Program-made: the position numbers and the translations under genes
Notes under the pieces: generated by a model
What the model was told of the DNA's origin: nothing
What the model saw: the letters and a program-made list of their open reading frames with translations, nothing else
Database searches by the model: none
Part shown: positions 27,620 through 35,735 of the stretch, in pieces
How positions within the stretch are numbered: the first letter of the stretch is position 1
Layout: each line of letters begins with the position of its first letter
Source of the DNA: an uncultured Spirochaetaceae bacterium
GTDB taxonomy: Bacteria; Spirochaetota; Spirochaetia; Sphaerochaetales; Sphaerochaetaceae
DNA length: 56,099 bases
Reading direction: 5' to 3'
NCBI GenBank assembly: GCA_944389975.1
Contig: CALXOH010000022.1
Coordinates: 1-56,099, forward strand

Positions 27620-28777
27620 TCAGTTCGCATCAAACCATTTTCCAGTGAGGCTCTTGTTGATCTCGTCGTTCAAGTGCTCAGGCTTGAGTATCTCGTTTGC
27701 AGCATCAAGACAGAAGTTGTCGCTCATTCCCGATACGTAATCGATCACCACTTCATCCAGAGATCCGTCGTGTTCGATATACTTGTCCTTCATCCCCGAT
27801 ATGTAGTTGTAAAAACCTGCTGCAAGCATGTTCCTCTCCTCCAGATACCCTTTCTCATCGCATCCGTAACAAGTGAGGAGCGAGTCGAGGTAATCGACCA
27901 CGAGGTGGATAAGGCGCGAGAAATACCTCTCGTAACCCTCCAAAAGGCGAGACTTGTAGATGTTCTCGTAATTGAAGCGGCTCATAGCTTCGACTGCGGG
28001 GAATATGTAGTCGCTGAAACCAAGCCCCTCACTGCTGTCAGCACCCCGGATGATGTCGTTTACAAGGGTGTTTATTATCTCGGAGTTGCTCTTTCCTAGC
28101 CTCTCGAGGACTATTGGGGGAAGCTTCTTGTCCTTCAAAAGACCCAGCCTCGATGCGTCCTCGTAATCCCTTCCGAGGTATGCTATTGAATCTGAAAAGC
28201 GCACTACAACCCCTTCGTACGTTGCAGGCACAAGCCCTTTCCTCTCTTTTATCTCATCGAGGTTCTTTATCTCGAACGTGGGTTTCATCCGCTGCGAAAG
28301 CTTCTCCCCGTTGTGGGAGATTATCCCGTCCCTTACAGCGTATGTAAGGTTAAGTCCCTTTCCTCCCGATGAGAGGAAATCCACTACGCGCAGGCTGTTC
28401 ACTTCGTGTTCGAACTTCCCAAGACCCTTTTCTTCCCTGATCTGGCTTATGATGCGCTCCCCTACGTGCCCGAACGGAGTGTGCCCCAAGTCGTGGCCGA
28501 GCCCCATCGCCCAACTCAGTTCGTTGTCAAGCCCCAACGGACTTGAGATAGTGCTTGCAATCGACGCAACGTGCAGTACGTGCTCGATGCGAGTGCATAT
28601 GTGGTCGTTGCTCGGGCTGAAGAACACCTGGGTCTTGTGCTTCAGCCTTCTGAACGGGGATGAGTGTATTATTGCGGTCGTATCGCGATAGTAATCGCTT
28701 CTGATGTCCTTTCCCCTCTCCCTCTTTCTTCCCTTGAGGGCCTGTTCCATTTCCTTTTCCCTAACCAAATCAAGCAT
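27620..28777 (-). CDS. dgt: dGTP triphosphohydrolase (dGTPase-like)
   Basis: An HD-domain enzyme that hydrolyses dNTPs, 385 residues. The catalytic metal ligands are in RIEHVLHVASIA and LGHDLGHTPFGHVGE (about 63-105), preceded by SSPFRRLKHKTQVF, the dGTPase signature. Asp in RFSDSIAYLGRDYEDA completes the HD set. A ribosome site AGGAG lies 7 nt upstream and a TATCAT -10 further up, so this gene has a conventional leader. It converges on nrdR, so both dNTP-pool genes lie face to face. Confidence 0.93.
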   Translation of the reverse strand: MLDLVREKEMEQALKGRKRERGKDIRSDYYRDTTAIIHSSPFRRLKHKTQVFFSPSNDHICTRIEHVLHVASIASTISSPLGLDNELSWAMGLGHDLGHTPFGHVGERIISQIREEKGLGKFEHEVNSLRVVDFLSSGGKGLNLTYAVRDGIISHNGEKLSQRMKPTFEIKNLDEIKERKGLVPATYEGVVVRFSDSIAYLGRDYEDASRLGLLKDKKLPPIVLERLGKSNSEIINTLVNDIIRGADSSEGLGFSDYIFPAVEAMSRFNYENIYKSRLLEGYERYFSRLIHLVVDYLDSLLTCYGCDEKGYLEERNMLAAGFYNYISGMKDKYIEHDGSLDEVVIDYVSGMSDNFCLDAANEILKPEHLNDEINKSLTGKWFDAN

Positions 28778-28796
28778 TTGCCACTCCTATTCCAAC

Positions 28797-29279
28797 ATGA
28801 TACCATCTCAAGAGAGGAAAAACAGATTGGAAAACGTCGCATTGCCATTACTTTCCCTTTTATTCGTGTTCCTGTCGCTCCTTACGTCGATGAGGTTCAT
28901 ACTTTCCAGGGAAGGAAACTATTGGATAATACCTTCGCTGATATCGATAATACTTTTCCTGATCGACCTTGATACCCTTATAAGAGTACTCGGCGGGGAG
29001 GAATTCGACGTGCTTTCCTTCCGATCGATTTCGCTGTTTCTCATCGCAGTGCTATGGTACATGATGATAATCACATTCCACTACGCACTCAGATACAAGG
29101 TCAAAGCAAATAGATTCCGTTCGGATGGAATGAAGAACAGGAAGGAAGCAGAATATCTGGAGAAGGTCGAGAGAAGGAAAATCAAGAAGGAAGAGAAGGA
29201 GAAGAAGATTTTCTTCAAGGGACGGAGCGTGAAGGCACCCTCTGAGGAAAAAGAATGGAGCGACCTCTTTTCCGATTGA
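28797..29279 (+). CDS. Small membrane protein of unknown function
   Basis: 160 residues with hydrophobic segments at about 14-32, 43-60 and 78-98, followed by a strongly charged cytoplasmic tail (KNRKEAEYLEKVERRKIKKEEKEKK). I do not recognise the family. ATG 28797 is chosen because longer in-frame starts would lie inside dgt on the other strand. Only 19 bp separate the two divergent starts. No ribosome site and only a weak -10 (TCCTAT) are visible. It precedes aroK by 48 nt. Confidence 0.6.
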   Translation: MIPSQERKNRLENVALPLLSLLFVFLSLLTSMRFILSREGNYWIIPSLISIILFLIDLDTLIRVLGGEEFDVLSFRSISLFLIAVLWYMMIITFHYALRYKVKANRFRSDGMKNRKEAEYLEKVERRKIKKEEKEKKIFFKGRSVKAPSEEKEWSDLFSD

Positions 29280-29327
29280 TGGATCTTGCCGTTTACTGCT
29301 ATCATAGCTTCTCAAGGGGGAATTGGG

Positions 29328-29861
29328 ATGAGGCTCTTTCTACTAGGTATCAAGCACTCGGGAAAATCCACTTTCTCGCGCCTTCTTGCATCCAAGTACG
29401 GCGTTCCTTCAGTCGATTCGGACGACCTCGTGCTCGAACGTATAAAACCTTCCAGGATCAGGGAGTATTACGCGGAATACGGAAAATCGAAATTCCAAGA
29501 GATCGAGTACGAAGCAGTCAGGGACTACCTGGAGAAGCACGCATCCACATCCTTTGTATTCAGCCTCGGCGGAGGTGTATCTGACAACGCTCCCCTTCTG
29601 AAACTTTTGAAGGAAAACGGCACTCTGATCTACCTCTACAGAAGTGAAAGCGACATACTAAGCGTCATACTGAAGCACGGCATTCCGGGCTTTCTGGATC
29701 CGAGGAACATCGAAGAGTCGTTTCACAAGATATTCAAAGAGCGCGATGCGATCTACAAAAGCGTTGCCGACAAGGTGATCACACTCGGCCCCTACCGCGA
29801 CAGGATGGAGACGCTTGAATACATAGATGAAAACCTCACGGAGTACGTAGATGCCAGGTAA
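29328..29861 (+). CDS. aroK: Shikimate kinase
   Basis: Phosphorylates shikimate at O3 in aromatic amino-acid synthesis. The 177 residues have Walker A GIKHSGKSTF (7-16), the shikimate-binding VDSDD (about 32-36), and SLGGGV (about 78). The ATG has AAGGGGG 8 nt upstream; the in-frame upstream ATG at 29286 has no site. The end overlaps aroC by 11 nt. Confidence 0.9.
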   Translation: MRLFLLGIKHSGKSTFSRLLASKYGVPSVDSDDLVLERIKPSRIREYYAEYGKSKFQEIEYEAVRDYLEKHASTSFVFSLGGGVSDNAPLLKLLKENGTLIYLYRSESDILSVILKHGIPGFLDPRNIEESFHKIFKERDAIYKSVADKVITLGPYRDRMETLEYIDENLTEYVDAR

Positions 29862-30894
29862 CACTTTCGGAAAACTCTTCCGCGTCACTACATTCGGAGA
29901 GTCCCACGGGATTGCACTGGGAACGATAGTCGACGGGCTTCCTTCGGGGGTGAAGATAGACAGAAGCTTCATCGCTGGCGAGATGAGAAGAAGGCGCCCC
30001 GGGGGAAACGAATTTTCAACTACGCGTAGTGAAGATGATGAGTTTGAAATCCTATCGGGAGTGAAGGACGGGGTATCCACAGGCTCTCCGATTGCAATGA
30101 TCGTCTACAACAAGAACCAGAGAAGCGGGGACTACAAGGAGATCGAAGATCTTTTCAGGCCCGGACACGCCGATTACACGTACTACAAGAAGTACGGGAT
30201 ACGCGATGCTCGGGGCGGTGGAAGAAGCTCCGGAAGGGAGACTCTTTCAAGGGTTCTCGCAGGATCTCTCGCAAAACTCTACCTCAGGGAAAAGGGAATA
30301 GAGATCAAAAGCGCTGTAAGAAGCGTAAAGGACATAGTCGCAAAAGGAGCGTTCAGAACGGACGTCAAGCCTCCTTTGTATTTCATCGACGAAGATAAAA
30401 ACGATGAGATCGAAGCGCTGATCAAAAAGACCCGTTCGGAGTGTGACAGCCTTGGCGGGATAGTCGAATGCCACATCTACGGGGTACCTGCAGGGTTGGG
30501 AGAGCCCGTGTTTGACAAAGCCGAGAGCGTTCTTGCCCATGCGATGATGAGCATAGGGGCTGTAAAGGGAATAAGCTTCGGGCTTGGCTTCCAGTCAACA
30601 CTTTTATTCGGCTCTGAGAACAACGACCAGATGGATGAAAACGGGATGAGAAGCAACAATGCAGGAGGAATCCTCGGAGGGATCACCACGGGTGAGGAGA
30701 TATACTTCTCCCTTGCAGTCAAACCCACCCCATCGATTGCAAAAGAGCAGGATACCATCGACATCTACGGCCATGAGAGGAAGATATCCGTTAAGGGAAG
30801 GCACGATCCCGTGATCCTTTTCAGGATTCTCCCGGTAGTCGAGTCCATGGCTGCAATTTCCATTATGAATCTTTATCTGGAGAACATCCGTTGA
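29851..30894 (+). CDS. aroC: Chorismate synthase
   Basis: FMNH2-dependent last step of the shikimate pathway, 347 residues. Family signatures are TFGESHG (about 13-19), RRRRPG-like MRRRRPGGNEFSTTRSE, HPGHADYTYY-like RPGHADYTYYKKYGIRDARGGGRSSGRET, and SSGRETLSRV. The start overlaps aroK and its stop overlaps the TTG start of the XPB helicase, so the three are one operon. Confidence 0.96.
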   Translation: MPGNTFGKLFRVTTFGESHGIALGTIVDGLPSGVKIDRSFIAGEMRRRRPGGNEFSTTRSEDDEFEILSGVKDGVSTGSPIAMIVYNKNQRSGDYKEIEDLFRPGHADYTYYKKYGIRDARGGGRSSGRETLSRVLAGSLAKLYLREKGIEIKSAVRSVKDIVAKGAFRTDVKPPLYFIDEDKNDEIEALIKKTRSECDSLGGIVECHIYGVPAGLGEPVFDKAESVLAHAMMSIGAVKGISFGLGFQSTLLFGSENNDQMDENGMRSNNAGGILGGITTGEEIYFSLAVKPTPSIAKEQDTIDIYGHERKISVKGRHDPVILFRILPVVESMAAISIMNLYLENIR

Positions 30895-32522
30895 GCGAGA
30901 AACCATTACTTATACAGAGCGACAGGACGATCCTACTTGACCTTCATCAGGAGTCAAGTGACAAAGCGCGCGAGGATATCGTCCCGTTTACAGAGTTGAT
31001 AAAATCCCCTGAGCACGTGCACACGTACCAGATAAGCGCACTTTCGATCTGGAACGCCGTCTCCTCGGGAATCGACGGGGAGGAGATGATAAGACGGCTC
31101 GAAAGGTGGTCACGCTATGAAATCGACGAGAGGGTTACGTTCTTCATAAGGGACATCAGCTCACGTTACGGCGACCTGACGCTTGAAGAGACCGACGGGG
31201 AGAACCTCATACTGAAAGTAAGCAAGAAGAAGTTCTTCCTGGAGATCAAAGCATCAAAGATGCTATCGAAGATGCTCGTTGAAAATGACAGCTCGTCATT
31301 CATCCTCGACAGGAAAAACCGTGGAAACGTCAAACTGCAATTGATCAAGATGGGGCTTCCCGTCGATGACAGGGTCAGACTTGAGAAGGGAAAGCCGATA
31401 GATTTCACCCTCAACTCATCCTTTTCTCCCCGGAACTACCAGATTGATGCAGTCAAAAGCTTCTTCGGGGACGGGCGTCCCGGAACAGGCTTTGGCGTAA
31501 TAGTTCTTCCATGCGGATCCGGAAAGACAGTCGTAGGAATGATGGCGCTTGAGAAACTCAAGACGAGAACGCTTATCCTTGCCCCGAACGTTACGAGCGT
31601 TCACCAGTGGATGAACGAGATCAGGAACAAAAGCAACTGGAAGGGTGAGATCGGAGAGTACACTGGAGAGAAGAAGGAGATAAAAGACATCACTGTCTCA
31701 ACATACCAGATACTCACATACTGCAACGACGAAGGGGAGTACCCCCACTTCTCCCTTCTACGCGACGGCGGATGGGGGTTTGTCATCTACGACGAAGTGC
31801 ACATGCTCCCGGCCCCGGTCTTCAGGATCACTGCAGAACTTCAGAGCATGTACCGCCTCGGGCTGACTGCGACGCTTGTGCGTGAGGACGGAAAGGAGGA
31901 TGAAGTCTTCAGCCTCGTGGGACCCAAGAGGTTCGACACCCCGTGGAGCGAATTGGAAAAGAGAGGTTTCATTGCAAAGGCATGGTGCCACGAGATCAGG
32001 ATCCCCCTGCCCGAGAGTCTCGAGATCGAGTACGCTACGGCAGGAAAGAAGGAAAAGTACAAGATCGCAGCTACGAATGAAAAGAAACTCGACGTGGTTG
32101 GGAAACTCTTGAAAAAACACGAAGGCGAGAAAGGCCTGATCATCGGGCAGTACCTGGACCAGCTGAAGAAAGTGAAGGAGAAATTCGGTTTTCCGATCAT
32201 CACCGGAAGCACTAAAAACAGCGTCAGGGACGAGTTGTACGAGAAGTTCAGGCGAGGGGATGTGAAAACGCTCATCGTAAGCAAGGTCGCAAACTACGCG
32301 ATAGACCTTCCCGATGCGTCGCTGTTGATACAGATCTCCGGAACATTCGGCTCAAGACAGGAGGAGGCGCAGCGCCTCGGGCGGATTCTAAGGCCGAAGG
32401 ACCGGGACAGCCACTTCTATACGATAGTTACAGAATACTCCGAGGAAGAGACGTACGCTCTCAACAGGCAGAAGTTCCTAAGCGAGCAAGGCTACAGCTA
32501 TACACTAGAGAAGTTGTCATGA
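30891..32522 (+). CDS. XPB/Rad25-family DNA helicase
   Basis: A 543-residue superfamily-2 helicase related to eukaryotic XPB. Residues 1-90 carry the XPB-type Helicase_C_3 domain (LLIQSDRTILLDL...TYQISALSIWNAVSSG). Then come Walker A LPCGSGKTVVG (about 205), DEVH (about 306), LTATLVREDG, and motif VI QEEAQRLGRILRP. Bacterial XPBs are implicated in DNA repair, but a pathway cannot be told here. Translation begins at TTG overlapping the aroC stop. The next gene overlaps by 4 nt and encodes a likely partner. Confidence 0.92.
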   Translation: MSEKPLLIQSDRTILLDLHQESSDKAREDIVPFTELIKSPEHVHTYQISALSIWNAVSSGIDGEEMIRRLERWSRYEIDERVTFFIRDISSRYGDLTLEETDGENLILKVSKKKFFLEIKASKMLSKMLVENDSSSFILDRKNRGNVKLQLIKMGLPVDDRVRLEKGKPIDFTLNSSFSPRNYQIDAVKSFFGDGRPGTGFGVIVLPCGSGKTVVGMMALEKLKTRTLILAPNVTSVHQWMNEIRNKSNWKGEIGEYTGEKKEIKDITVSTYQILTYCNDEGEYPHFSLLRDGGWGFVIYDEVHMLPAPVFRITAELQSMYRLGLTATLVREDGKEDEVFSLVGPKRFDTPWSELEKRGFIAKAWCHEIRIPLPESLEIEYATAGKKEKYKIAATNEKKLDVVGKLLKKHEGEKGLIIGQYLDQLKKVKEKFGFPIITGSTKNSVRDELYEKFRRGDVKTLIVSKVANYAIDLPDASLLIQISGTFGSRQEEAQRLGRILRPKDRDSHFYTIVTEYSEEETYALNRQKFLSEQGYSYTLEKLS

Positions 32523-34195
32523 ACGAAGAGATAATCGAGAAAAGAAACTGGATCTATTTTTCAAAAAAACAACCCACGGAGGACGAGGTTTGTGCGTTCC
32601 TCTCCCGCAATGAGGAGGAAATCATCAGGAGTTTGGAAAAGGATGACCAGGAACTTCTCTCGCTTATCGCACTCATGGAGAACCCGGAGAAAAAAACACT
32701 TTTGCAAAAGCTCGGGAAAGATGGGGAGCGAAGGCTTTCCAAGCTTGAGGCAAGGTGCCTTGTAAAAGAGGAAAGAGTTGGCATTCTGAAAGTTGCGCTC
32801 ACAGACGCATCTTCGCTCTACCCGCTATTCGGCAGCGGGGACGGGGATGGGAGAAGTGCAGTCCTGGACTTTCCACTCGTACTCTTATCCCTCGTAAAGT
32901 CGGGAAAGATCAAAAAAGGGGGGAAGTTCTTCTCATCAAGCGCGTACCTCCAGATATTTCCGACTCTTGAGAAAACGAGGCTCCCCTATTCCTCTGAGCG
33001 TGCACTTTCATCTTTGGAGTCGATCGGGGTTGTAAATCTTGAAGGAAACGTGTATGTTCCGGGTGGCAACTTCAAGAAGTTCGCATTCTTCCATCCACTG
33101 CTGCAGCTATCATACATCATGAAGCCATCTCTTGATGAGAAGGAAAGGGAGAGGCACTTGAAAGCGCTGATCCTGGTCTCCTTGATAAAGAATGCCCCCG
33201 CTGAGGGGATGAAGAAGATAATGAGGAACATCACCCTCATCTCGGGCTTTGAATCATCGGATATCAAGGACTACCTGGATTACGGACTCTTGGACGATGA
33301 GGGTACCTCGTTCTCGGGAAGAGCGCTGAAGGAAAACAAGAACGGCTTTACGATCTCATCGGACTGGAGGGTGCTTTCAGAGGGGATGACTGAAAGTGCT
33401 GTTGCGCTCTTTTCAAACCCGATAGCTACCGACAGGGTATCGATCTGGGAGATAACAAAAGAGAGTCTCTTCTCATACTTTGATTTGGGATATGGGGACG
33501 AAGATGTAATCTCCACCCTTGGAAAGGAGAGCGTTCCAAGCGCACTCTCGGAGAGGATCAGAAGTTACTACGAGGAATACTCCTCGTTCTCCCCGACGAG
33601 GGTGCTCTATCTGAAACTTTCAGGGAGGGCCGAGAGGCTTTTTGAAAGGATCGAAGGGATTGGAAATTACATAATCGAAAAAGCAGGGGACGGCAGGTAC
33701 ATAATGGATGAAGAGAGGGAGAGTGAATGGCGGGAGCTGGTCTCAAAGACACTTGGAGATGTGCTTCCAAGGACGAAAGGGCCCCTTTTCTCCACTTCCA
33801 CCGCTCCTTTTATAAGCAATGTCGAACTTCCAGGGATCAAAGCGTTGGAAGACTTCAGGAAATACCCCTACACTCCACGCTCAGTTTCAGGGAAAAAAGT
33901 CGTATCATCCCTTTTGTCTGCATCGGGTTTCCTAGTCGGGGAGAAAAACGTCGATGACGCGTTTCCCTCAGCAGACGGCTTTGACTACCAGATGAAGATG
34001 CGCATTTTGGAGAAAGCTGAGAAGGAAAGGGATGAGTATGCGATCTTGATCGAAGACTGGAACGGCAGGAACGCGCTGGGGCTTTGCGACATGCTTATAA
34101 AAAAGGAGGGGGATGACAAGGTCATCTTCCTCCATAAGAGCATCGACGTCTCCACGATCTACAAACTCACTTTGATTCCTCGCGCCTTCTTATGA
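32519..34195 (+). CDS. Helicase_C_3-domain partner of XPB
   Basis: A 558-residue protein without helicase motifs. The central stretch (about 280-360), TISSDWRVLSEG...VSIWEITKESLFSYFDLGYGDEDVISTLG, matches the Helicase_C_3 domain also found in the N-terminus of the adjacent XPB. The N-terminal part (about 1-260) looks like winged-helix repeats. Start overlaps the helicase stop by 4 nt, so equimolar synthesis is likely. The same gene pair is known in mycobacteria (Rv0861c/Rv0862c). A role as an XPB cofactor is inference. It ends 3 bp from the aroDE stop on the other strand. Confidence 0.75.
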   Translation: MNEEIIEKRNWIYFSKKQPTEDEVCAFLSRNEEEIIRSLEKDDQELLSLIALMENPEKKTLLQKLGKDGERRLSKLEARCLVKEERVGILKVALTDASSLYPLFGSGDGDGRSAVLDFPLVLLSLVKSGKIKKGGKFFSSSAYLQIFPTLEKTRLPYSSERALSSLESIGVVNLEGNVYVPGGNFKKFAFFHPLLQLSYIMKPSLDEKERERHLKALILVSLIKNAPAEGMKKIMRNITLISGFESSDIKDYLDYGLLDDEGTSFSGRALKENKNGFTISSDWRVLSEGMTESAVALFSNPIATDRVSIWEITKESLFSYFDLGYGDEDVISTLGKESVPSALSERIRSYYEEYSSFSPTRVLYLKLSGRAERLFERIEGIGNYIIEKAGDGRYIMDEERESEWRELVSKTLGDVLPRTKGPLFSTSTAPFISNVELPGIKALEDFRKYPYTPRSVSGKKVVSSLLSASGFLVGEKNVDDAFPSADGFDYQMKMRILEKAEKERDEYAILIEDWNGRNALGLCDMLIKKEGDDKVIFLHKSIDVSTIYKLTLIPRAFL

Positions 34196-34198
34196 TCC

Positions 34199-35641
34199 TC
34201 AGACTTCGGGATCGATCCACGACGGGTAGTAATACCCGGAGAACGCCATGAATTGCAGTTTCCCTTGTTCCAAAAGCATCTGGGAGCCGAAACGGAGGGA
34301 AGAGCCGGCGCGCTCTGCATCTTGCAGGAACTTCGTCATTTTTGGCTTGTAGATGATGTCGTATGCTATCTCATTGCCGGTGAATTTGAAATCGGGGATC
34401 GGGCTTGCCCCCTCGTTCGGGCTCATGCCGAGCGATGTCGTCTGGACCACCAGGTCGACCTTCCCAGAGTACTTGGATGCATTCTCGATCCTGTCGTACT
34501 GGCATATGTTCATCTTTGCAACGCGCTCTGCGTGACTAAGAGTGCGGTTTAAAATCGTGACTTTCACTCCCCTGTTCCTGAGCGCCCATACGATTGCAAG
34601 GGATGCGCCTCCTGCTCCAATTACGAGTGCATTCCTTATCTTTCCGTCGTCGAGGTCCTTCTCTATCGGCTTTATAAATCCGTAGTAGTCCGTGTTAATC
34701 CCCTTCCACATCCCGGGAACGCGCACGACTGTATTGCACGATCCGATCTGCTTGACTTCCCTCGAGATGTTTCCGAGGTACGAAAGTACGTCGACTTTGA
34801 AGGGTACTGTGACGGAAAAACCCCGCATCTTCACGTACTCGGCGAAGGCGAAGAACTGCCTGATGCTGTCCACGAGGAAAGGCACGTATATTGCGTTGAA
34901 GTTTATCGCATGGAAGCCGAGGTTGTGTATCTTCGGGGATGATGTCTGCCCTATCGGATTGCCGATCACACCATAGATTGCAGTCCGATCATCGACTTTG
35001 TCAGCCCTATATAGCGTTTTCATCAAACGTGGTGATATCTGGCCAGGTGCAACCTCTCCGTCGCTTACGAACGTAAGCATCGACCCTACCCGCTTGTACA
35101 ATATCCTTGTCGGGATTCCAAACTCGCCCATGCCTATCACGATCTTGGGAACATCCTTTAATTCCTCTTCGATCCTGAAAAGGGTGAATACGTCCTGGAA
35201 GGAACGCGGAGTCACTGCAACCTTCGCAACATCCCCGTGCTCCTTGAGGCGGTATATGCGGGAGAATATGTCATCCGGGACTTTCTCAAAGTCGTGGTAG
35301 CTCCTTATTATCCTTACACCCATCTCCTTTGCTTTCTTCTCCACATCGGAGCGCTTCACATCGCTTTCAATGTCCACATAGGAGAACCCTCCGTCAAGAA
35401 GGGAGAGAAAGAGCTCCCTCCTATCCTTTTCGCTTTTCTCATACCTACCCCCGTCGACAGTGCGGCGGATCGTAAGGATCGCTGGAAAGGAAGAACGGGA
35501 TGGGAATTCCTTTGCGTTTTCCAGTTCGCTTTCATCCAAGAGGTCGGCCCTCAGCTCGACCATGTCTATGTATTCTCTGTTTCTTTCTATTTCGCCCAAG
35601 CAACCTTCGATCGTCGGGCTTGACAGCGTCAGGCATATCAT
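34199..35641 (-). CDS. Fused 3-dehydroquinate dehydratase (type I) and shikimate dehydrogenase
   Basis: A bifunctional enzyme of 480 residues doing two consecutive shikimate steps. Residues 1-210 are AroD type I: MICLTL start, substrate-binding ELRAD, the RSYHDF histidine and the Schiff-base lysine in VAKVAVTP. Residues about 220-480 are AroE: GNPIGQTSSPKIHN, the catalytic lysine in TVPFK, NTDYYGF, and Rossmann GAGGAS. A longer start (35659) is possible, but MICLTL is the normal AroD N-terminus and the promoter predicts transcription from about 35644. It faces aroK-aroC-XPB. Confidence 0.93.
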   Translation of the reverse strand: MICLTLSSPTIEGCLGEIERNREYIDMVELRADLLDESELENAKEFPSRSSFPAILTIRRTVDGGRYEKSEKDRRELFLSLLDGGFSYVDIESDVKRSDVEKKAKEMGVRIIRSYHDFEKVPDDIFSRIYRLKEHGDVAKVAVTPRSFQDVFTLFRIEEELKDVPKIVIGMGEFGIPTRILYKRVGSMLTFVSDGEVAPGQISPRLMKTLYRADKVDDRTAIYGVIGNPIGQTSSPKIHNLGFHAINFNAIYVPFLVDSIRQFFAFAEYVKMRGFSVTVPFKVDVLSYLGNISREVKQIGSCNTVVRVPGMWKGINTDYYGFIKPIEKDLDDGKIRNALVIGAGGASLAIVWALRNRGVKVTILNRTLSHAERVAKMNICQYDRIENASKYSGKVDLVVQTTSLGMSPNEGASPIPDFKFTGNEIAYDIIYKPKMTKFLQDAERAGSSLRFGSQMLLEQGKLQFMAFSGYYYPSWIDPEV

Positions 35642-35735
35642 ATTGGGAAAATAATACATTCAAAAGAAGAGTATGACCACCTCTTTTCTTTCCCTGTCGA
35701 CTAGAATCGGGAATTAGGCAATAATCGCATTGAAT
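35642..35735. promoter_or_regulatory. Divergent promoters of aroDE and the ABC-F gene
   Basis: Leftward: TGGTCA (35679-35674), 17 nt, TATTAT (35656-35651), 9 nt before ATG 35641. Rightward: TCGACT (35697-35702), 17 nt, AATAAT (35720-35725), 10 nt before ATG 35736. Neither gene has a Shine-Dalgarno. Confidence 0.5.

Noticed and set aside
27613-27624. ACTGAATTCAGT palindrome as an operator or terminator
   Set aside because: It is fully explained by the two convergent stop codons; the stem is too short and lacks a T run.
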